Assembly (NCBI RefSeq): GCF_032362555.1
Contig: NC_083519.1
Coordinates: 1,815,501 to 1,879,500, forward strand
DNA length: 64,000 nucleotides
Source: Amyelois transitella
Taxonomy: Eukaryota > Arthropoda > Insecta > Lepidoptera > Pyralidae
Direction: 5' to 3'
The notes beneath the pieces are model-generated. The model saw only the letters and a list, made by a program, of their open reading frames with translations. It was not told the DNA's origin and ran no database searches. Numbering within the stretch: position 1 is the stretch's first letter; each line of letters opens with the position of its first letter. Both the position numbers and the translations under genes were made by a program. This document shows, piece by piece, positions 59,740-64,000 of the stretch.

Positions 59740-61805
59740 CTAAGAAAGCATAAAATTCCCGTTTATTTCCGATCCCACGGGAATTTTGGGAAATTTTCTC
59801 TTAGTGCAACCCCAGGCGATATAAGAAACCTAACGACAAATTTGACCTTAGAGTATCCCTAATTTTTAAAAGCTGTTTTGGCTTTTCTTTGATATGCCAG
59901 TCAGCATTAATTGGATGCCTTCTTTATTTTTTTAGACTTCAATATTCGGTCAAATTTATATTAAACAGTCATCTCTGGTCAAATGAGTAGAGTGACTGAA
60001 TTTTTTTTATTCTATTAAATTTTTAAAAAGTTATTAACCGCTTGTTTTAATCTGAGTGTTCTACGCATGTTTTAACTTTCTTCTTGGATAGTCTAACTAG
60101 ACTATCGTGAACCCTGATATACACAGTTTGAAGACAAAGATGTTACATGTCTTTCTAAGAGATACGCATTTATTCTACTTTTGAATGTTCGCGGACAGTA
60201 CATGTCTGGGAATATAGACACAGGCATTTAACTCCACACCTTAGCTAACATCAAAAAGGAACTATCGATGCGTTTGATTCGATTCTAAATATAAAAGTTA
60301 TCTCTCTAGAATACTTATTAAGATTGACTCCAACAAGCAGTTCATTGCAAAATTGATCCACAAATCCATTGAAGTCCGTTGGAACTCGCACGAAAATAGG
60401 GTAAGGTAGTTAGGGGCGTCCGGTTGTATTAGCTTTAGTGGGTCAGTCGGCACTTGGGATCCTTTGGGATCAAAGGCGCCGATGACGTTGACACAATCGC
60501 ATTCACGCCTCTACTTGGCTCGATTATGACGTTGCATCATCGTTCTCGATTCGATTGTGCTGCATCGAAATTGAGCGGGACGGATTGAAAGAGTATTTAG
60601 TGAATGATTTATGGATGAGTCCCCAAGTCTTCACTCGGAGAGTGTTGGACTCTTGCCATATAATATACCAGCTTACATAGCAAAACCAAGTACCATGCAT
60701 ACCTTCTGCCCCTTCGACAACAAAGCTAGAAGATTAAGCTTAAAAAATAAATATTTCCCTCTCATTCCTTTGGGAGGAACAATGGTTTTCTCTTCTTCAT
60801 GATTTTCTCTCTCATAAATTAATTACCGATGCCATTTTCAGTTTTGTTGGTATCAAACTCGGGGTCTTTAAACTCAAAGGTATCGTTAGTTTAAACTATC
60901 AACTGCTTCAATATTCGAAGTTGGAATATTCTTTTTAAGCGAACGAACAATCCGTATCTGAGTTCCTCGAGAGTGGAAAAAGGGAGAACGCTAGTGAATT
61001 AATAAGCACGAAAAACAAAAGGAACAATAATAGCTGCGTCACACGAAACCGGTCAGCAATCAAGTCGAGTTGGGCTTGAATGTTGAATGTGTGTGGGAGT
61101 TTGTTGACAGTGACCCAATTGCAAATTAGGTTATCCACCTACCGTGAGCGCCCGATCGCAAAATATCTTCTTGACTTAGGGCCAGTTCACATCGAGACGA
61201 GATGTAACTTTGTTCTTATTTATGTTTGTCACAGAAAAAAAAACTGCTGAAAGCACAAATATACTCGTACCTTCTCTTAGACAATCAGTCACAGTTAAAT
61301 TTTTAAAAATTGAATTATTATGTTTTTTGGATACTCAAAAGTCAAAAGCAGCTTCGGTTTCTTAATTTTTTTATATGATTTTTATGAAATGTACTACTCT
61401 ACCTCCTATTCCAGACTCTTTATATACTTACGCGAAATTTCAAGAAGATTGGCTCAGTAAATAACGAGCGAAGAGACAACAAACTAACAAACAAATTTAC
61501 CTAGTCTAGTCTAATCATGTCAAATAACAAAGTGTAGCTGTACTTAAATCGGCATCGTACGTAACTAGGGTTCGGGGTTATAAAATTGGATCATTGACTC
61601 CAACAAATTGTACTGAACTAAAATATTTGCGATGTGGAACGTGGTGATTCACATGTCATACGTAATGCCTAGAATACGAACCTCCTAATATTTGTACACA
61701 AAACTACACGGCTGGTTTAAATTTCATTGATTGATCCATATAAACAAACGTGTATACTATGTACCATCCTTGAAAAGGTAGGTATATGTCTTAAATACTA
61801 CATAT
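59740..61805. other. possible intron or intergenic, no gene recognised
   Basis: The patch 60360-60600 is less AT-rich and looks unique (GGCGCCGATGACGTTGACAC, GCGGGACGGATTGAAAGAGT). Open stretches at 60611-60802 (+) and 60935-61138 (-) have no recognisable content. Confidence 0.3.
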
Positions 61806-61809
61806 ATAC

Positions 61810-61950
61810 TTACTTAAAATCACGTCTGTCTTCCTTGCAGGGTAGATAGAGCCAAACACTGTCTGTGTTAGTTTTAATAAACATGAGATTTTAAAGGATA
61901 ATGCTATTCCCTTGCTAAACTTTACAATTTGCACGGGAAGAGACACAAAA
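61810..61950 (-). repeat. SINE family A, decayed 3' part
   Basis: AAAATCACGTCTGTCTTCCT TGCAGGGTAGATAGAGCC, then only weak similarity. Confidence 0.5.
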
Positions 61951-62389
61951 ACAAAAGGAAAATATCAAAACTCGTCACTTGGCAGTTCAAGGCAACAACG
62001 TAGGCGGCATATCCTCCCTCATTACAACCGTCCAATTGATTTCATTAAAAAAGTGGTACGATCACGTATATTTTAATATACTGCAGCATCTATTTCCTTG
62101 TGAATCGGCTCAAGTGGAAAATAGTTGTTCAGTGCATGCAACCGGGAAGCTATTTGCGGTTGTTTGACGTCACAAGTTGCGTTTTACGTTGATCGTTATA
62201 TCGACGATACGGTTATGATGGGTATGCAAATTTAATTGAGGGTAACTTACATTTAAACTTCTCGAGTGGAGATCACGTACCGGAAAGAGCAGCGTAGGAC
62301 GGTTTCTCGAGTTATGAATAGATAGTTTGGTGAAGTCCGCGTGGAAAATTTGGACGCTGGCCGGCTCCAGCAGAATCATTGGTGGAAAT

Positions 62390-62600
62390 CATTAAATTCA
62401 AATTCAAAATTTTTATTCATTATTATAGGATACTTCATATCGCTTAATAATTGTCAAAACGTATGGTTTAACAACATTGGTTGACGTCAAATAAATTACT
62501 TAAAACTAAGTTTACTGCCGCTTCAAAGGCGCGCAAAGAAGCGGTAGCAAACTGCACTGCAGCATTTTCTTCAACAACGATTACATTGAGGGCAACATAG
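62390..62600 (-). mobile_element. non-LTR element 3' end
   Basis: Read on the minus strand, TAATGAATAAAAATTTTGAA TTTGAATTT is an A/T-rich LINE-type terminus following GCTACCGCTTCTTTGCGCGC CTTTGAAGC. No coding part was recognised. Confidence 0.4.
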
Positions 62601-62644
62601 GCCATGTTCAGCAGTGGACGTCCTACGGCTTATATGATGAACTT

Positions 62645-63000
62645 AATCACGTCTTAATCTCATGTGGGGTAACAGACACAATAGTCTCGAAGACTGAGAG
62701 GCCACGTTCAACTAGATGGCTTAGTGATGGAATTGAGATTCTGATAGTGAAATGATGCTAGCCCATCTACTAAACGACGAATCCCTGTTTATTGAAAACG
62801 ACTGTAAGTGAACCTTACGTGATAGGTACCTATAGTTTTTCATTACTGTTCAATTAATTATGACATCCATTTTTTATAACTATTATTAATATGTTACATA
62901 CATACATACATATGGTCACGTCTATATCCCTTGTGGGGTAGACAGAGTCAACAGTCTTGAAAAGAATGATAGGCCACGCTCAGCTATGTTAGAGTAGTAC
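62645..63000 (-). repeat. two SINE family A 3' parts in tandem
   Basis: Positions 62645-62800 run from AATCACGTCTTAATCTCATG to ACTAAACGACGAATCCC. Positions 62897-63000 run from the (CATA)n tail through TGTGGGGTAGACAGAGTCAA to CAGCTATG. Both lack the 5' half. Confidence 0.7.
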
Positions 63001-63004
63001 AGAT

Positions 63005-63630
63005 TACTGAGAGCTCAATTTCAAATAACATTTAACACACACTAATTATTCTAAGAGACGATCGTACCTTTAAGTAGGTTTTTATCAAGATGACAAGATG
63101 GTTTATTTTAAGCAATTACTTGATGTTAGTTCTCTGGTGCTAACTAGAGGTTCTTTTTAATCTGGTGGTTAGTATGTGATTGTCTGAATGTGCAAGTTTT
63201 CTCACGATGTTTCCCAATAACTTAAGAACTATCGTCCGTTACCCCTGGCGGTGGGTACATTAATAGTTTTCCGCGTCTGTCTGTTTATACCGGTAACTCC
63301 TAAACCGTGCAATTATTAATTGAAGGAATATTCCCGACCGGCATTGAACCTGGTTACCAGGAAGACACTTCGATTGCCTGAGCCCTGTCGCTTCCTTGTT
63401 TGGGATCAGTTTAATAATACGCTGATTTAAATTGTATTTTATTTTCCTTTCGCGTCCATAGATTTGTTTTTTTTTTCTTGTTGGTTGGTTTGAATTATCT
63501 TTGAAAATGTATCATTCATCATCAATCATCCTTCGTCATCCTACAAAAGAAACAATAGTTCAAATGTAGTAAAGCTAAAAGAATTAGTTACCTTTTATGT
63601 TTGTTGTCTTGTTTTTTTTGTGTCCACTTG
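63005..63630. other. no feature recognised
   Basis: Positions 63170-63400 resemble decayed SINE body sequence (CTCACGATGTTTCCC, CCGACCGGCATTGAACCTGG) but too weakly to assign. Confidence 0.3.
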
Positions 63631-63634
63631 TTAA

Positions 63635-63715
63635 TGTATACATAAAACTTTCTCAGAGGGGTAGGTAGTGACTACATCTTTCAACTTGTCACTGCATACT
63701 TTTTAATCTTTAAAT
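63635..63715 (-). mobile_element. RTE-type LINE 3' scrap
   Basis: ACATAAAACTTTCTCAGAGG GGTAGGTAGTGACTACATCT matches the minus strand of the LINE tail. Confidence 0.5.
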
Positions 63716-63754
63716 GTTAGTTAACTTTGGGTGAAGTAAAATATCTTAAATCAA

Positions 63755-63865
63755 GAACTCTTTGGCGTAGTGGAAACTTTCGTCTCAGTAAAGGTGCTGG
63801 GTTCAAAGTCAGGGCAACTTTTTCTGATTTGTCTGGGTCATGGACGTTTATTTCATCTAGATAAT
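63755..63865 (+). repeat. tRNA-headed SINE, family B relative
   Basis: TCTTTGGCGTAGTGGAAACT, GCTGGGTTCAAAGTCAGGGC and GGACGTTTATTTCATCTAG follow the order of the family B head and early body, with a different anticodon-arm region. Confidence 0.5.
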
Positions 63866-64000
63866 TGCCGGAAGGGGTCCGATCCTCGGAAGCACGTACA
63901 AGTTTGACACTTGTACGTTGCTTATTGTACTTACCCCACGCATTATTCACTCGCATCAGATCTGCTAAACGAGATTATAAAATGCGTGATACGCTTGAAG

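Overview
The window looks like nuclear DNA of a moth or butterfly (Lepidoptera). It is AT-rich, its genes have introns with GT-AG borders, and it is crowded with short interspersed elements, Helitron-like elements with 5' TC...CTAGT 3' ends, and non-LTR retrotransposon pieces of lepidopteran type. Nothing looks prokaryotic. All calls rest on reading the sequence and on remembered family features; no database search was run.

Layout. Positions 1-17000 are a gene-poor, repeat-rich region. Its only gene-like feature is a GC-rich segment ending in a strong splice donor at 6435, a candidate non-coding first exon. Positions 17002-42933 hold a Ski-family co-repressor gene of the fussel/SKOR (CORL) type on the + strand, modelled as nine coding exons and 472 residues. 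One intron carries a complete inverted-repeat DNA transposon (19386-21700) with a 4-bp target duplication. The 18-kb intron before the last two exons carries an intact two-ORF non-LTR retrotransposon (27670-32519) that landed inside a SINE and split it. RpL17 (three coding exons, 45455-48026, +) follows. It converges on a minus-strand gene of ten coding exons (57079 down to 50116, 531 residues) with three RRM domains of the hnRNP M / MYEF2 / rumpelstiltskin type, unusually divergent. Next come two tiny tandem coiled-coil ORFs (58381-58626 and 58702-58926). They align with each other without gaps over about 34 residues and resemble the N-terminal coiled coil of shugoshin. The window closes with a possible signal-peptide first exon at 59617 whose gene would continue to the right.

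Repeats. About 40 copies or pieces of one roughly 260-bp SINE-like family (called A here) occur on both strands. Its 3' end resembles the 3' end of RTE-type LINE fragments that are also present, so that LINE probably mobilises it. Two tRNA-headed SINE families (B and C), Helitron-like elements (H), a fold-back element and several perfect hairpins make up much of the remainder.

The genes do not form one pathway: a transcriptional co-repressor, a ribosomal protein, an RNA-binding protein and a possible chromosome-cohesion protein simply lie next to one another. The best candidates for something undescribed are the tandem shugoshin-like mini-ORFs, the DNA transposon with its repeated GGAACTGACGA motif, and the two back-to-back perfect hairpins at 41424-41554.
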